The position numbers and the translations under genes are program-made. The notes below the pieces were generated by a model that made no database searches, was not told the DNA's origin, and worked only from the letters and a program-made list of their open reading frames with translations. A DNA stretch of 64,000 nucleotides, taken from NCBI RefSeq assembly GCF_004342985.1, contig NZ_SMBO01000002.1, positions 496,001 to 560,000 of the forward strand, read 5' to 3'. The stretch comes from Novosphingobium sp. PhB57. GTDB taxonomy: Bacteria > Pseudomonadota > Alphaproteobacteria > Sphingomonadales > Sphingomonadaceae. Below are positions 1 through 8,582 of this stretch, piece after piece (position 1 is the first letter of the stretch; each line of letters begins with the position of its first letter).

Positions 1-381
1 GAAACGCAGGCCTTCGCGGCCGCCGTGACGCCGGAAGTAGGCACTGATTTCGGGATGGTCGACGAAGCTGGCCGCGGCCAGATGGGCGTCTTCGGCGCAG
101 ACCCTATCGATCAGTGCCCAGAGCGCGCGGGCGTCCTGGGGACTGGCCGGCCAATCGGGGAAGAAAGCCCCGGCATCGGCGAAGGGCAGCGAGATGCCGA
201 GGTCCAGCCCCACCAGCGTGTCCTGCGGCAAGTCGTCCCGCAGCAGGTGCAACACCGCCTCACGCGACCAGTGGCGATGATCCGCAGGGTGCAACAGCCG
301 CGGCGCGCCCTCCAGCCCGCAGAGAGCGACGGCGATGCCCTTCTGGCGCGGGCCGAGGGCGCCGGACCAGTCGATGGCCAT
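1..381 (-). CDS. Partial hypothetical protein, possibly DUF429-like (runs off left edge)
   Basis: The minus-strand frame opens with ATG at 381, begins MAIDWSGA, and stays open for 127 codons to the window edge, so the C-terminus is missing. The start MAIDWSGA followed by a GIAVAL strand and later VGLDLGISLPF resembles proteins with an RNase H-like fold of the DUF429 type. That assignment is from memory of similar sphingomonad proteins and is weak. It lies downstream of rarA on the same strand, 65 bases from its stop, and could be co-transcribed. A stop codon lies in frame shortly upstream (near 430), so the start cannot be far off. No function is proposed. Confidence 0.6.
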   Translation of the reverse strand, partial: MAIDWSGALGPRQKGIAVALCGLEGAPRLLHPADHRHWSREAVLHLLRDDLPQDTLVGLDLGISLPFADAGAFFPDWPASPQDARALWALIDRVCAEDAHLAAASFVDHPEISAYFRRHGGREGLRF

Positions 382-446
382 GAAGTGCCGGAAACGGGCC
401 GGGGCGCCGGACAAGTGACGGGGCAAGGCCTAGACCCGTTCGTCCA

Positions 447-1772
447 TCAGGTCTGCCCCTGCCGCTCGGCCCGCTTGCGGTCCCACCATTCGAGGCGCTT
501 GCGAATCTCGCGTTCGAAGCCGCGCTCGACCGGCTCGTAGAAGCGTTGCGGCTCCATGTCCTCGGGCCAGTAGTCGTCGCCGGAGAAGCCGTCCGGCGCA
601 TTGTGGTCGTAGGCGTAGTCCTTGCCATAGCCGATGTCCTTCATCAGCTTGGTCGGCGCGTTGAGGATATTGGCCGGCGGCATCAGCGAACCGGTCTCGC
701 GCGCGGAGCGGGCCGCGGCCTTCCAGGCCACATAGGCGGCATTCGATTTCGGCGCGGTGGCGACATAGAGGCAGGCCTGCGCGATCGCCAGTTCGCCTTC
801 GGGCGAGCCGAGGAACTCATAAGCCTGCTTGGCCGCCAGACACTGCGCGAGGGCCTGCGGATCCGCCAGGCCGATGTCCTCGCTGGCCATGCGGACGAGG
901 CGGCGCAGCAGGAACAGCGGCTCCTCGCCGGCGGTCATCATGCGTGCCAGATAGTAGAGCGCGGCCTGAGGGTCCGATCCGCGCACCGCCTTGTGAAGCG
1001 CCGAAATCAGGTTGTAGTGCCCGTCGCGGTCCTTGTCGTAGACGGCCACGCGCCGCTGCAGGAACTGGCCGAGCCCGGCCGGATCGAGCGGCTCCGGGAT
1101 CTGCGCGGCGTAGAGTGTCTCGGCCTGGTTGAGCAGGAAACGCCCGTCGCCGTCGGCAGAGGCGACCAGGGCCGCGCGGGCGTCGTCATCGAGGGGCAGC
1201 GGGCCTTCCAGCGCCTCGGCCTTGCCGAGCAGCGTGTTCAGCGCCTCTGCGCCGAGGCGGTGCAGGATCAGCACCTGGGCGCGGCTGAGCAGGGCGGCGT
1301 TGAGCGCGAAGCTGGGATTCTCCGTCGTCGCGCCGACCAGGGTGACGGTGCCGCGCTCCACGAAGGGCAGGAAGCCGTCCTGCTGGGCGCGGTTGAACCG
1401 GTGGATCTCGTCCACGAACAACAAGGTCCGCTGGCCGGCGCGGGCGGCCAGGTCGGCCTCGGCGAAAGCCTTCTTGAGGTCGGCCACGCCCGAAAACACC
1501 GCCGAGACCGCCGTGAAGCGCATGCCCACCGCATCGGCCAGCAGCCGCGCGGTGCTGGTCTTGCCCGTGCCGGGGGGCCCCCAGAGGATCATCGAGGAAA
1601 GCCGCCCCGCCGCCACCATGCGGCCGATCGGGCCTTCCGGCCCGGTGAGGTGCTCCTGTCCGACCACGTCCTCCAGTGTGCGCGGGCGGAGGCGATCGGC
1701 AAGCGGGGCATCCTCCCGCGGGGTGTCGGGCGTGGGGGACGGGGGAAGGTCGTCGGCAAAAAGGTCGGCCAT
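447..1772 (-). CDS. rarA: Replication-associated recombination protein A (RarA/MgsA, AAA+ ATPase)
   Basis: 441 residues, the usual length for RarA. Walker A GPPGTGKTS is at about residues 65-73 and Walker B LLFVDEIHRF near 117-126. The sensor region ATTENPSF and the C-terminal tetramerisation part (ASEDIGLADPQAL, then KDIGYGKDYAYDHNAPDGFSG) match the family closely. RarA is a clamp-loader-like ATPase acting at stalled forks and works with SSB and RecA in post-replication repair. The ATG start at 1772 places the AAA+ core at the expected position. A divergent small membrane gene begins about 90 bases away, so that gap must hold both promoters. Confidence 0.96.
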   Translation of the reverse strand: MADLFADDLPPSPTPDTPREDAPLADRLRPRTLEDVVGQEHLTGPEGPIGRMVAAGRLSSMILWGPPGTGKTSTARLLADAVGMRFTAVSAVFSGVADLKKAFAEADLAARAGQRTLLFVDEIHRFNRAQQDGFLPFVERGTVTLVGATTENPSFALNAALLSRAQVLILHRLGAEALNTLLGKAEALEGPLPLDDDARAALVASADGDGRFLLNQAETLYAAQIPEPLDPAGLGQFLQRRVAVYDKDRDGHYNLISALHKAVRGSDPQAALYYLARMMTAGEEPLFLLRRLVRMASEDIGLADPQALAQCLAAKQAYEFLGSPEGELAIAQACLYVATAPKSNAAYVAWKAAARSARETGSLMPPANILNAPTKLMKDIGYGKDYAYDHNAPDGFSGDDYWPEDMEPQRFYEPVERGFEREIRKRLEWWDRKRAERQGQT

Positions 1773-1862
1773 GGGACCTATCTAGCCATTGTCCCGCAGA
1801 ATTGCATCGTCTGGCCGAGGCGCGTATCCTTGCGGGCTTGAAGCAGGCAGGGAGGCACAGCG

Positions 1863-2300
1863 ATGATCGGAACCTTGCGCGTCAGGGCCCCGCGCCACCT
1901 GTGGATCGTCGGCGTGCTGGCGCTGGTGTGGAACGCCTTCGGTTGCACCGATTTTTCCATGACGGTGACGCGCAATCCGGCATGGATGGCGCCGCTTTCG
2001 CCCGAGATGATCGACTGGCTGGACGCTGCGCCAAGCTGGACCGTGGCGACCTGGGCGCTAGGGGTCTGGGGCGGACTGGCGGGATCGCTGCTGCTGCTCC
2101 TGCGCTCGCGCTGGGCGGTGGCGGCGTTCACGATTTCGCTGCTGGGGCTGGCGGTGAACCAGATCTATCCCTTCGTCTCCCGGACGCCCGCCATGCTGAC
2201 CAGCCCCGCCAGCATCGGCATTACCCTGGCGATCTGGGCGATCGCGGTGTTCCTGCTCTGGTACGCGATCCGGCTGCGCCGCAGCGGCGTGCTGCGCTGA
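1863..2300 (+). CDS. Small four-helix integral membrane protein of unknown function
   Basis: 145 residues with four hydrophobic segments (roughly residues 12-28, 62-82, 86-106 and 118-136), short loops and a basic end (RLRRSGVLR). The composition is typical of a polytopic inner-membrane protein. Similar small proteins are common in sphingomonads and are sometimes labelled sugar-transporter-like, but no catalytic or binding motif is visible. An AGGGAGG-type ribosome binding site lies just before the ATG. It is divergent from rarA. A 15-base tandem repeat follows its stop codon. Confidence 0.8.
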   Translation: MIGTLRVRAPRHLWIVGVLALVWNAFGCTDFSMTVTRNPAWMAPLSPEMIDWLDAAPSWTVATWALGVWGGLAGSLLLLLRSRWAVAAFTISLLGLAVNQIYPFVSRTPAMLTSPASIGITLAIWAIAVFLLWYAIRLRRSGVLR

Positions 2301-2305
2301 AGGGC

Positions 2306-2350
2306 GAGCGGAAAGAGGCTGAGCGGAAAGAGGCTGAGCGGGAAGAGGCT
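2306..2350. repeat. Three tandem copies of a 15-bp unit
   Basis: The unit gagcggaaagaggct is repeated at 2306-2320 and 2321-2335, with a third copy at 2336-2350 differing by one base (a to g). It occupies the space between the converging membrane-protein and glycosyltransferase genes. Such a short perfect array is prone to copy-number change. No function is evident. Confidence 0.9.
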
Positions 2351-2364
2351 GGCCGGGGACGCGC

Positions 2365-3531
2365 TCAGCGGCGCAGGCGCTGGCGCACGAGGCGCAAGTA
2401 GGTATCGGCCACGTCCTGGTTGATGCGGTCCCAGCTGAAATCGAGCGCCCGGTTTTCGCCTGCCAGGCCGTTGCTGGCGCGCAGGGCCGGGTCTTCGATA
2501 TAGGCCTTCAGCGCTTCGGCGAACTGGTGGATGGCGCCCGGCGGGATCAGCCTGCCCGAGACATGGTCGTCGACCAGGCTCTGGCTGCCGGTGGCCGCGG
2601 CCGCTACCACCGGGAGGCGGCAGGCCATGGCCTCCAGCGTGACATTGCCGAACGTCTCGGTGACGGAGGGGTTGAACAGCACGTCCATGCTCGCGACCGC
2701 GCGGGCGAGACCCTCGCCTTGCTGGAAGCCGACGAAGGCCGCCTGCGGCAGGCGGGCCTGGAACCATTCGCGCGCCGGACCCTCGCCCACGACGAGGACC
2801 CGGTGAGCGACATTGCGGCGGCGCAGGTCGTCCAGCGTGTCGGAGAAGACGTCGAGGCCCTTTTCCATGACCAGGCGGCCCAGGAAGCCGACGACCACTT
2901 CATGGTCCGCGATGCCCTGTGCGCGGCGCCAGGCCAGGTCCCGCCGTTCGGGATGGAAGATGTCGCGGTCGACGCCGCGCGACCAGATCGAGACGTCGTA
3001 GTTCATGCGCTGTTCGCGCAGGAGCTGGGCCATCGATTCCGAAGGGGCGACCAGGGCGTCGCAGCGGCGATAGAAGCGGCGCAGCATCGCTTCCACCACC
3101 GGTTCGCCCCAGGCCATGTTGTAATAGCGCAAGTAGGTTTCGAACCGGGTGTGGACCGAGGCGAGTACCGGCAGGTTGCGCGCGCGCGCCCAGGACACGG
3201 CCTGATGGCCCACGGGGTCGGGCGAGGATACGTGGACGACATTCGGCGCGAAGGCCTTCAGGTCGCGCCGCGCCTTGAACGAGATGGCCAGCGGAACGCG
3301 GTATTCGGGGCGGTTGGGGATCGGCAGCGAATGAATGCCGATCAGGTCTCCGGTCGGCTCGAACGCGGGCTTCTTCACCACTGGCGCATAGACGCGCACT
3401 TGGGCGCCCTGGCGCAGCAGATAGCCGACGAGGCGGTTCAACGCCTGGTTGGCGCCGTCTCGGACATAGTTGTAGTTGCCCGAAAACAGGGCAATGCGCA
3501 GGTCGGCGGTTTCCATGGTGGGCAGCCCCAT
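2365..3531 (-). CDS. GT4-family glycosyltransferase
   Basis: 388 residues with the GT-B layout of family GT4. An N-terminal acceptor half begins RIALFSGNYNYVRDGAN. The nucleotide-sugar half contains VGFLGRLVMEKGLD, VVGEGP and the E-x7-E signature in TETFGNVTLEA near residue 290. The closest functional group I recognise is the MgtA-like alpha-mannosyl or glucosyl transferases that act on lipid acceptors. The substrate cannot be read from the sequence. No signal peptide or membrane helix is present, so it is probably cytosolic or peripheral. The start could instead be the internal ATG at 3516. It is a single gene with no obvious operon partner. Confidence 0.88.
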   Translation of the reverse strand: MGLPTMETADLRIALFSGNYNYVRDGANQALNRLVGYLLRQGAQVRVYAPVVKKPAFEPTGDLIGIHSLPIPNRPEYRVPLAISFKARRDLKAFAPNVVHVSSPDPVGHQAVSWARARNLPVLASVHTRFETYLRYYNMAWGEPVVEAMLRRFYRRCDALVAPSESMAQLLREQRMNYDVSIWSRGVDRDIFHPERRDLAWRRAQGIADHEVVVGFLGRLVMEKGLDVFSDTLDDLRRRNVAHRVLVVGEGPAREWFQARLPQAAFVGFQQGEGLARAVASMDVLFNPSVTETFGNVTLEAMACRLPVVAAAATGSQSLVDDHVSGRLIPPGAIHQFAEALKAYIEDPALRASNGLAGENRALDFSWDRINQDVADTYLRLVRQRLRR

Positions 3532-3655
3532 AGCGTTCCCCGCCGAGATTGGCGAGTGGGCTTCACAGATGCCGCGCCGTTCCTGAGGAAAACCGCTGCT
3601 TCGGCGCGCCGGATAGGCGCAGATGGCCGATAAACGGTCTTCTGCGCCGAAGGCA

Positions 3656-3695
3656 GGACGCCGCCGGACTGCGGTTCGGCAGTCCGGCGGCGTCC
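3656..3695 (-). terminator. Strong 17-bp perfect hairpin, probable transcription end
   Basis: Arms 3656-3672 and 3679-3695 are perfectly complementary over 17 bases around a 6-base loop. It sits 34 bases past the end of the secreted-protein gene at 3729-4244 (minus strand). No U-run follows on either strand, so it is a terminator-like or RNA-stabilising hairpin rather than a textbook intrinsic terminator. Confidence 0.55.
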
Positions 3696-3728
3696 CCTGG
3701 TGGATGGTCCCGTCTTCGGGGTCAGCCC

Positions 3729-4244
3729 TTAGCGACGCCAGTCACGGCGGTGATCGTCGCGCCGGTGGTCGTCGCGGCGGTAGTCGTCATGGCGGCGATC
3801 GCCGCGCCAGCCGTCACGGCCGCGGTCCCACCGGTTGCGGTCGTCGCGCCAGCCACGGCGGTCGTCGCGCCACGCATGGCGGCCATCGCGCCAGCGGTCA
3901 CGGCCGCCCCAGCGCTCGCGATAGTAGGGCGCATAGTACCGGTCGTAGTAGCGATCGCGGTAGTAGCGGTTCGGCGCGCCCTGGTAATAGTAGTAGTAAC
4001 CGGGCCGGTCGCGCACGGTGACGTAGCGGCGGGAGCCGTAATAGCCGCGATCGTAGTAGCGGCCGTCGTCGCGGTCTGCGAGCGCGGCGCCGAGCGCCAG
4101 GCCGATCACGCCTGCACCGATGGCGATGGCGGCATCGTTACCGCCCCGGTCGTAGTAGTCCCGCGCCATGGCAGGCGCGGATGCCGAGAGGGCCGATGCG
4201 GCCAGAGCCGTCGCCAGCCCCAGGGACTTCCAGTTCAGTTTCAT
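3729..4244 (-). CDS. Secreted Tyr/Arg/Asp-rich protein with glycine-zipper-like segment
   Basis: 171 residues. A clear signal peptide runs MKLNWKSLGLATALAASALS and ends at APAMA. A hydrophobic glycine-zipper-like stretch, AIAIGAGVIGLALGAALA, follows near residues 39-56. The rest is extremely rich in Tyr, Arg, Asp and Trp, with short repeats such as YYDR, WRDDR and RRDDH. Nothing catalytic is visible. The neighbour at 4508-4891 has the same architecture and nearly the same zipper, so the two look like tandem paralogues. Glycine-zipper envelope proteins and RcnB-like periplasmic proteins have comparable composition. A periplasmic or surface structural role is inferred. Confidence 0.85.
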   Translation of the reverse strand: MKLNWKSLGLATALAASALSASAPAMARDYYDRGGNDAAIAIGAGVIGLALGAALADRDDGRYYDRGYYGSRRYVTVRDRPGYYYYYQGAPNRYYRDRYYDRYYAPYYRERWGGRDRWRDGRHAWRDDRRGWRDDRNRWDRGRDGWRGDRRHDDYRRDDHRRDDHRRDWRR

Positions 4245-4402
4245 CTTATCGCACTCCTATCCGGGCCAACCAAGTTACGGCGGAATCGGCGGGCATGTCG
4301 GACCCCGAGATTTCGCCCTGGCCAGTGAACTTCGCGTGAACTTGACGTCACATGCGACGAGCCGCGCGGCGCCGTCGCCATGATGCTGCCGCCGAAACAA
4401 GG

Positions 4403-4430
4403 ACGCCCGGCCGTAGGGGTGGCCGGGCGT
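4403..4430 (-). terminator. Hairpin downstream of secreted-protein gene
   Basis: Ten-base perfect arms, 4403-4412 and 4421-4430, enclose an 8-base loop. Read on the minus strand the stem is followed by CCTTGTTTC, a weak U-rich tail, about 78 bases after the stop at 4508. On the plus strand it is followed by ctcggttt. Probable terminator of the minus-strand gene. Confidence 0.5.
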
Positions 4431-4507
4431 CTCGGTTTCCCGATTTCCCGGGGCCAGGCGGAGAGGGGTTTATCCGCGAGGCCCCGATCGTCGGGGGCTT
4501 TCAGCGA

Positions 4508-4891
4508 TCAGTAGCCGCGGCGGTAGTCGCCGCGATCGTGGTCGTAGCCGCGGCGATAGTCGCCGCGCTGGTAACGGTCGTAGTCGTCGCGGCTGTGGCG
4601 GCCGCCATTGCCGTCCCAGTACCAGCCGTCGCGGTACTGCCAGTTGCTGCTATAGGCCGGACCGTAAGAGTAGCCGCTGTTGTAGTAGCGATCGTCGTTG
4701 CGATAGCGGTCGTTGTTGCTGCTGGAAGCGATGATCGCGCCCAGGGCCACGCCGATCACGCCGGCGCCGATGGCCACTGCGGCGGTATTGTCATTGTGGC
4801 GATAGTGGTCGCGGGCCATGGCCGGAGTTGCCGTGGCGAAGGCGGTGGCAGCGAGGGCAGTGGCAAGCGTGGCGTTGCGGAAGAATGTCAT
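4508..4891 (-). CDS. Secreted Asn/Tyr/Arg/Asp-rich protein, paralogue of the preceding gene
   Basis: 127 residues starting MTFFRNATLATALAATAF, with a signal peptide ending ATPAMA. The zipper-like segment AVAIGAGVIGVALGAIIA follows, then a hydrophilic tail rich in Tyr, Arg and Asp ending RGDYRRGY. The reading frame is open far upstream because of G+C bias. The start at 4891 was chosen because it begins the signal peptide and is preceded by CAAGGAGTTTCG, a good ribosome binding site. It is the shorter paralogue of the 171-residue protein at 3729-4244. The upstream 270 bases are AT-richer and must hold divergent promoters for this gene and the beta-barrel gene at 5168. Confidence 0.82.
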   Translation of the reverse strand: MTFFRNATLATALAATAFATATPAMARDHYRHNDNTAAVAIGAGVIGVALGAIIASSSNNDRYRNDDRYYNSGYSYGPAYSSNWQYRDGWYWDGNGGRHSRDDYDRYQRGDYRRGYDHDRGDYRRGY

Positions 4892-5167
4892 TGTACGAAA
4901 CTCCTTGCTGGGCAGGGGCTCCGGTGGGGCCGGGGTCTCGTCCCTTGTTGAGTTTCTTCTACGCCTGCCTGGCTGAACCGCATCGAAGCGACATCGGCAG
5001 ATTCCGTTCAGGTTTGTACGACTTTGTATGAATCGATTGGAACGCCCCCGCGCCTTTTGCTCGGCCCATCGGAAAGCGCTCCTCACTTCATCGCAGAAAA
5101 GGAAACAAAAACGGCAGCTTGGACTTCGGGGAGGGCCAAGTACGAAATTTGACAGGGAAATTACCAA

Positions 5168-6043
5168 ATGAACACTGCCCGCCTCCTCTCGTCGGCGATC
5201 GGCCTCGCGGTCGCCGTCGCGGCCTTCCCGGCCATGGCGCAGGACAGCGATGCTCCCATCGCCACCGACACCCCCGCTCGCGACAGCCACTTCGACGGCC
5301 CCTATGTTCAGGCCTTCGGCGGCCTTTCCACCCGCGGCAACGATGGCGGCGACAGCCTGCGCTTCGATACGGACGGAGACGGCCGCTACGACAACACCGT
5401 GAACACCGCGGCCGGCGCCAATGCCTTCAGCCCCGGCTTCTGCAACGGCCGCGCCCTGGGCGCCACGCCGGACGGTGGCTGCCGCAGCGACAAGGACGGC
5501 GCCGAATACGGCGTGCGCTTCGGTTACGACAAGCGCATGGGCAACAACTTCGTGCTCGGCGGCCTCGTCGAAGGCGTGAAAAGCGACGCCAAGGACGCGA
5601 CCTCGGGCTACAGCACCACGCCTGCCAGCTACACGATCCAGCGCAAGCTGGACTACGGCCTCTCGGCCCGCGTCCGCGCCGGCTATACCCCGGGCGGCGG
5701 CGCGCTGTTCTATGTGACCGGCGGCGGCGGCGTGGCCAAGCTGGACCACAGCTTCCTCACCACCAACACCGCCAATTCCTTCGACCCCCAGCGCAACAAC
5801 AAGCTGGTCTGGGGCTGGCAGGCCGGCGGCGGCGGCGAGATCATGGTGGCCCGCAACGTCAGCCTCGGCCTCGAGTATCTCTACAACCGCTACAACGACA
5901 ACAAGTACAACGTGGAAGTCGGCCCCGGCACTGCGCCGGCGACCAACCCGTTCCTGATCGATTCGGGTTCGACCAACATCAAGGGTTCGAACAAGGACTT
6001 CTCGTATCACTCGCTGCGCGCGACGGTGGGCTTCCAGTTCTGA
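5168..6043 (+). CDS. Outer-membrane beta-barrel protein (OmpA/opacity-like porin family)
   Basis: 291 residues. A signal peptide MNTARLLSSAIGLAVAVAAF ends at AMA before QDSD. The mature part alternates polar and hydrophobic residues as in beta strands (GPYVQAFGGLS, EYGVRFGYDKRMGNNFVLGG, VSLGLEYLYNRYNDN). It ends HSLRATVGFQF, with the C-terminal phenylalanine that the BAM complex recognises. It is typical of eight-stranded outer-membrane barrels in alphaproteobacteria. Function (adhesion, permeability) is unknown. The ribosome binding site is weak (acaggga). It is single-gene and divergent from 4508-4891. Confidence 0.9.
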   Translation: MNTARLLSSAIGLAVAVAAFPAMAQDSDAPIATDTPARDSHFDGPYVQAFGGLSTRGNDGGDSLRFDTDGDGRYDNTVNTAAGANAFSPGFCNGRALGATPDGGCRSDKDGAEYGVRFGYDKRMGNNFVLGGLVEGVKSDAKDATSGYSTTPASYTIQRKLDYGLSARVRAGYTPGGGALFYVTGGGGVAKLDHSFLTTNTANSFDPQRNNKLVWGWQAGGGGEIMVARNVSLGLEYLYNRYNDNKYNVEVGPGTAPATNPFLIDSGSTNIKGSNKDFSYHSLRATVGFQF

Positions 6044-6103
6044 CCGCGCATTCTTGAGATTGCCCGAGATTGGGAGAGGGCCGGCACAAGGCCCCACATA
6101 AAG

Positions 6104-6135
6104 AAAGGGCGGCAACCGCGAGGTTGCCGCCCTTT
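6104..6135 (-). terminator. Intrinsic terminator of typA
   Basis: Perfect 14-base arms, 6104-6117 and 6122-6135, surround a 4-base loop. On the minus strand the stem is followed by CTTTATGT. It lies about 50 bases after the typA stop and may also stop leftward or rightward readthrough from the barrel gene. Confidence 0.8.
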
Positions 6136-6185
6136 CCATGTTCGTCTCAAGAGAGCCTGAACTGCGGCGCCGAAGCGCCGAGGGA

Positions 6186-8015
6186 TCAGGAATCCTTCTT
6201 GCGGCTCTGCTTCTTGCGCTCGTTCGGGTCGAGGAAGGCCTTGCGCAGACGGATCGACTGCGGGGTCACTTCGACCATTTCGTCGTCGTCGATATAGGCG
6301 ATCGCCTGCTCCAGCGTCATCACGCGGGGCGGGGTGAGGCGGATGGCGTCGTCCTTGCCGGTCGAACGGAAGTTCGTCAGCTGCTTCGACTTCATCGGGT
6401 TCACTTCGAGATCGTCGGGCTTGGCGTTTTCGCCGATGATCATGCCCTCGTAGATCTTTTCCTGCGGCTTCACGAACAGGATGCCGCGATCTTCGAGGCT
6501 GTTCAGCGCGTAGCCGACGGCTTCACCGGTGCCGTTCGAGATCAGCACGCCGTTCTGGCGGCCTTCGATCGGACCCTTGTGGCTGTCGTACTTCTCGAAC
6601 AGGCGGTTCATGATGCCGGTGCCGCGGGTGTCCGAAAGGAACTCGCCGTGGTAGCCGATCAGGCCGCGCGAAGGGGCCGAGAAGGTGATGCGGGTCTTGC
6701 CGGCGCCCGAAGGACGCATGTCGGTAAGCTCGGCCTTGCGGCGCTGCATCTTCTCCACGACGGTGCCCGAGAACTCGTCGTCCACGTCGATCACGACGGT
6801 TTCGTACGGTTCGGTGCGGCCACCGTTCTCATCCTTGCCGAACAGCACGCGCGGGCGGCTGATGCCCAGCTCGAAGCCTTCGCGGCGCATCGTTTCGATC
6901 ACGACGCCCAGCTGAAGTTCGCCGCGACCGGCGACTTCGAAGCTGTCGCGGTCGGCCGATTCGGTGACGCGGATGGCCACGTTGGTTTCCGCTTCGCGCA
7001 TCAGGCGATCGCGGATCATGCGGCTGGTCACCTTGTCGCCTTCACGGCCCGCGAGCGGCGAATCGTTGACGGCAAAGCGCATCGCCAGGGTCGGCGGATC
7101 GATCGGCTGGGCCTGGATCGCCTCGGTGACCGAAGGATCGGCGATGGTGTTCGACACGGTGGCCTTTTCGAGGCCGGCCAGCGCGATGATGTCACCGGCG
7201 CGGGCTTCTTCCACGGGCACGCGGTCGAGGCCGCGGAACGACAGCACCTTGGTGGCGCGGCCGACTTCGATGACCTTGCCGTCCATGTCGATGGCGCGGA
7301 TCGGGTCGTTGACCTTCAGCTTGCCGGACTGGACGCGGCCGGTGAGGACGCGGCCCATGAAGTTGTCACGGTCGAGCAGGGTGGCGAGGAACGAGAACGG
7401 CGCGTCCTGGTCGAGGTCGGGCGCGGGAACGTGCTCGACGATCTTTTCGAACAGCGGCGTCAGGTCGCCTTCGCGGGCGTCCGGATCGTAGCCGGCGTAG
7501 CCGTTACGGCCCGAAGCGTAGAGGGTCGGGAAGTCGAGCTGCTCGTCATTGGCGTCGAGGCTGACGAAGAGGTCGAACACTTCGTCCAGCACTTCGGCGT
7601 GACGGCCGTCGGGACGGTCGATCTTGTTGACGACCACGATCGGCTTCAGGCCGAGGCCCAGCGCCTTGCCGGTGACGAACTTGGTCTGCGGCATCGCGCC
7701 TTCAGAGCTGTCCACCAGCAGGACGACGCCGTCGACCATCGAGAGGATGCGTTCGACTTCGGCACCGAAGTCGGCGTGGCCGGGGGTGTCGACGATGTTG
7801 ATGCGGTAGCCGTTCCACTCGATCGAAGTCGGCTTCGCGAGAATCGTGATCCCGCGCTCCTTTTCGAGGTCGTTCGAGTCCATGGCGCGCTCTTCGATGC
7901 GCTGGTTGTCACGGAAGGTACCGGACTGGCGGAAGAGCTGGTCGACAAGAGTGGTCTTGCCGTGGTCGACGTGCGCGATAATCGCGATATTGCGCAAGGG
8001 AAGCGGGGCGGACAT
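6186..8015 (-). CDS. typA: Ribosome-associated GTPase TypA/BipA
   Basis: 609 residues, as in the family (about 607). The N-terminal GTPase has AHVDHGKTT (residues 14-22), the switch ERGITI, DTPGHAD and NKIDRPD. EF-Tu domain II and the EF-G-like domains follow with [10 protein letters not shown] and GTGIMNRLF, characteristic of BipA. TypA binds 70S ribosomes near the A site and helps 50S assembly and stress translation. The frame is open 43 codons further upstream, but the ATG at 8015 gives the normal start [18 protein letters not shown] and fits the length. It stands as a single gene ended by the hairpin at 6104-6135. Confidence 0.97.
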   Translation of the reverse strand: MSAPLPLRNIAIIAHVDHGKTTLVDQLFRQSGTFRDNQRIEERAMDSNDLEKERGITILAKPTSIEWNGYRINIVDTPGHADFGAEVERILSMVDGVVLLVDSSEGAMPQTKFVTGKALGLGLKPIVVVNKIDRPDGRHAEVLDEVFDLFVSLDANDEQLDFPTLYASGRNGYAGYDPDAREGDLTPLFEKIVEHVPAPDLDQDAPFSFLATLLDRDNFMGRVLTGRVQSGKLKVNDPIRAIDMDGKVIEVGRATKVLSFRGLDRVPVEEARAGDIIALAGLEKATVSNTIADPSVTEAIQAQPIDPPTLAMRFAVNDSPLAGREGDKVTSRMIRDRLMREAETNVAIRVTESADRDSFEVAGRGELQLGVVIETMRREGFELGISRPRVLFGKDENGGRTEPYETVVIDVDDEFSGTVVEKMQRRKAELTDMRPSGAGKTRITFSAPSRGLIGYHGEFLSDTRGTGIMNRLFEKYDSHKGPIEGRQNGVLISNGTGEAVGYALNSLEDRGILFVKPQEKIYEGMIIGENAKPDDLEVNPMKSKQLTNFRSTGKDDAIRLTPPRVMTLEQAIAYIDDDEMVEVTPQSIRLRKAFLDPNERKKQSRKKDS

Positions 8016-8181
8016 GCAGTGCCTATCGGTTCGAGGAGTTGGCCAGCGGCGCATGCTGCACCGCAAAATTGGCGCGCCATTAGCCGATCTATGCAAATCC
8101 GGCAAGCGCGGAGCGGCCCTGCGCAATTGTTGCGCCTGTGTCACAATCGAACGGGAAGCGGAGGATCAGCCGCATGAGTGA

Positions 8182-8210
8182 TTGTTTTGCCCGCTTTATC
8201 CTTTTAGGGT
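8182..8210 (+). promoter_or_regulatory. Possible sigma-70-type promoter upstream of the putative structured RNA
   Basis: TTGTTT at 8182-8187 and TAGGGT at 8205-8210 are separated by 17 bases, a permissible -35/-10 pair. A second -10-like TGTAAT is at 8217-8222. The match is modest. It is supported only by the terminator that follows 220 bases downstream with no protein-coding frame between. Confidence 0.3.
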
Positions 8211-8216
8211 CGGCTT

Positions 8217-8461
8217 TGTAATCAGGGTGAGACGGTGACCGAAAAGAGCACCGCCGCCGGGAGAGGAATGCCGAAGGCTCCCCCAGCAAGGGCGGCTTCG
8301 CCAGACCGACGATAAGGAATCCAGCTGCGCCTCTACGGGCGCGGCGGCGCGTTACCGGCACACAGCCGGAGCGTGACAAGGCGAACCCGTGCGGCAGGGA
8401 GGAGACGCAAGGGAACGCAAACTCAGCCAGGGGCGCCGGGTCTTGCCCGAGCGCCCCTTTT
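8217..8461 (+). ncRNA. Putative structured non-coding RNA of unknown class
   Basis: A 567-base gap between typA and the DUF805 gene has no credible coding frame on either strand, yet contains a promoter-like pair and ends in an excellent plus-strand intrinsic terminator (8430-8461). The interval is G+C-rich with many short complementary blocks, for example gggcggcttcgccag. I compared it by eye with tmRNA, RNase P RNA, SRP RNA and the cobalamin, glycine and TPP riboswitches and found no diagnostic motif of any. The terminator stops 121 bases short of the DUF805 ATG. It could therefore be a free-standing sRNA or an attenuating leader. Confidence 0.4.
8430..8461 (+). terminator. Intrinsic terminator ending the putative RNA
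   Basis: ggggcgc (8430-8436) pairs with gcgcccc (8451-8457). The stem continues cggg/cccg with one bulged a, around a 5-base loop, and is followed by tttt at 8458-8461. This is a textbook Rho-independent terminator on the plus strand, where the only upstream transcript would be the putative RNA. Confidence 0.85.
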
Positions 8462-8582
8462 CCTTTGGCGTTCCTTGACCGCAGCGGCTGTTCGCAGGGC
8501 CTGCCATGCGCGGCTTGCCGTCCCGAAGCGGGCGTCTATAGTGCAAGTCCTTGAACACGCTGTCGAACCTGAGGGGGAAAAC

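Noticed and set aside
546-1841. 431-codon plus-strand frame
   Set aside because: Antisense to rarA, whose motifs are unambiguous.
4892-6139. Upstream part of a 543-codon minus-strand frame
   Set aside because: It is antisense to the beta-barrel gene; only the last 127 codons (4508-4891) have a signal peptide and ribosome binding site.
6138-8177. 679-codon plus-strand frame
   Set aside because: Exactly antisense to typA; it contains long His/Asp/Val-rich stretches produced by G+C-rich antisense codons, not a family.
8217-8461. Cobalamin or glycine riboswitch, tmRNA, RNase P RNA or SRP RNA
   Set aside because: Some short similarities (gggagag, gctccccc-cagcaa) but the diagnostic motifs of each class are absent or misplaced.
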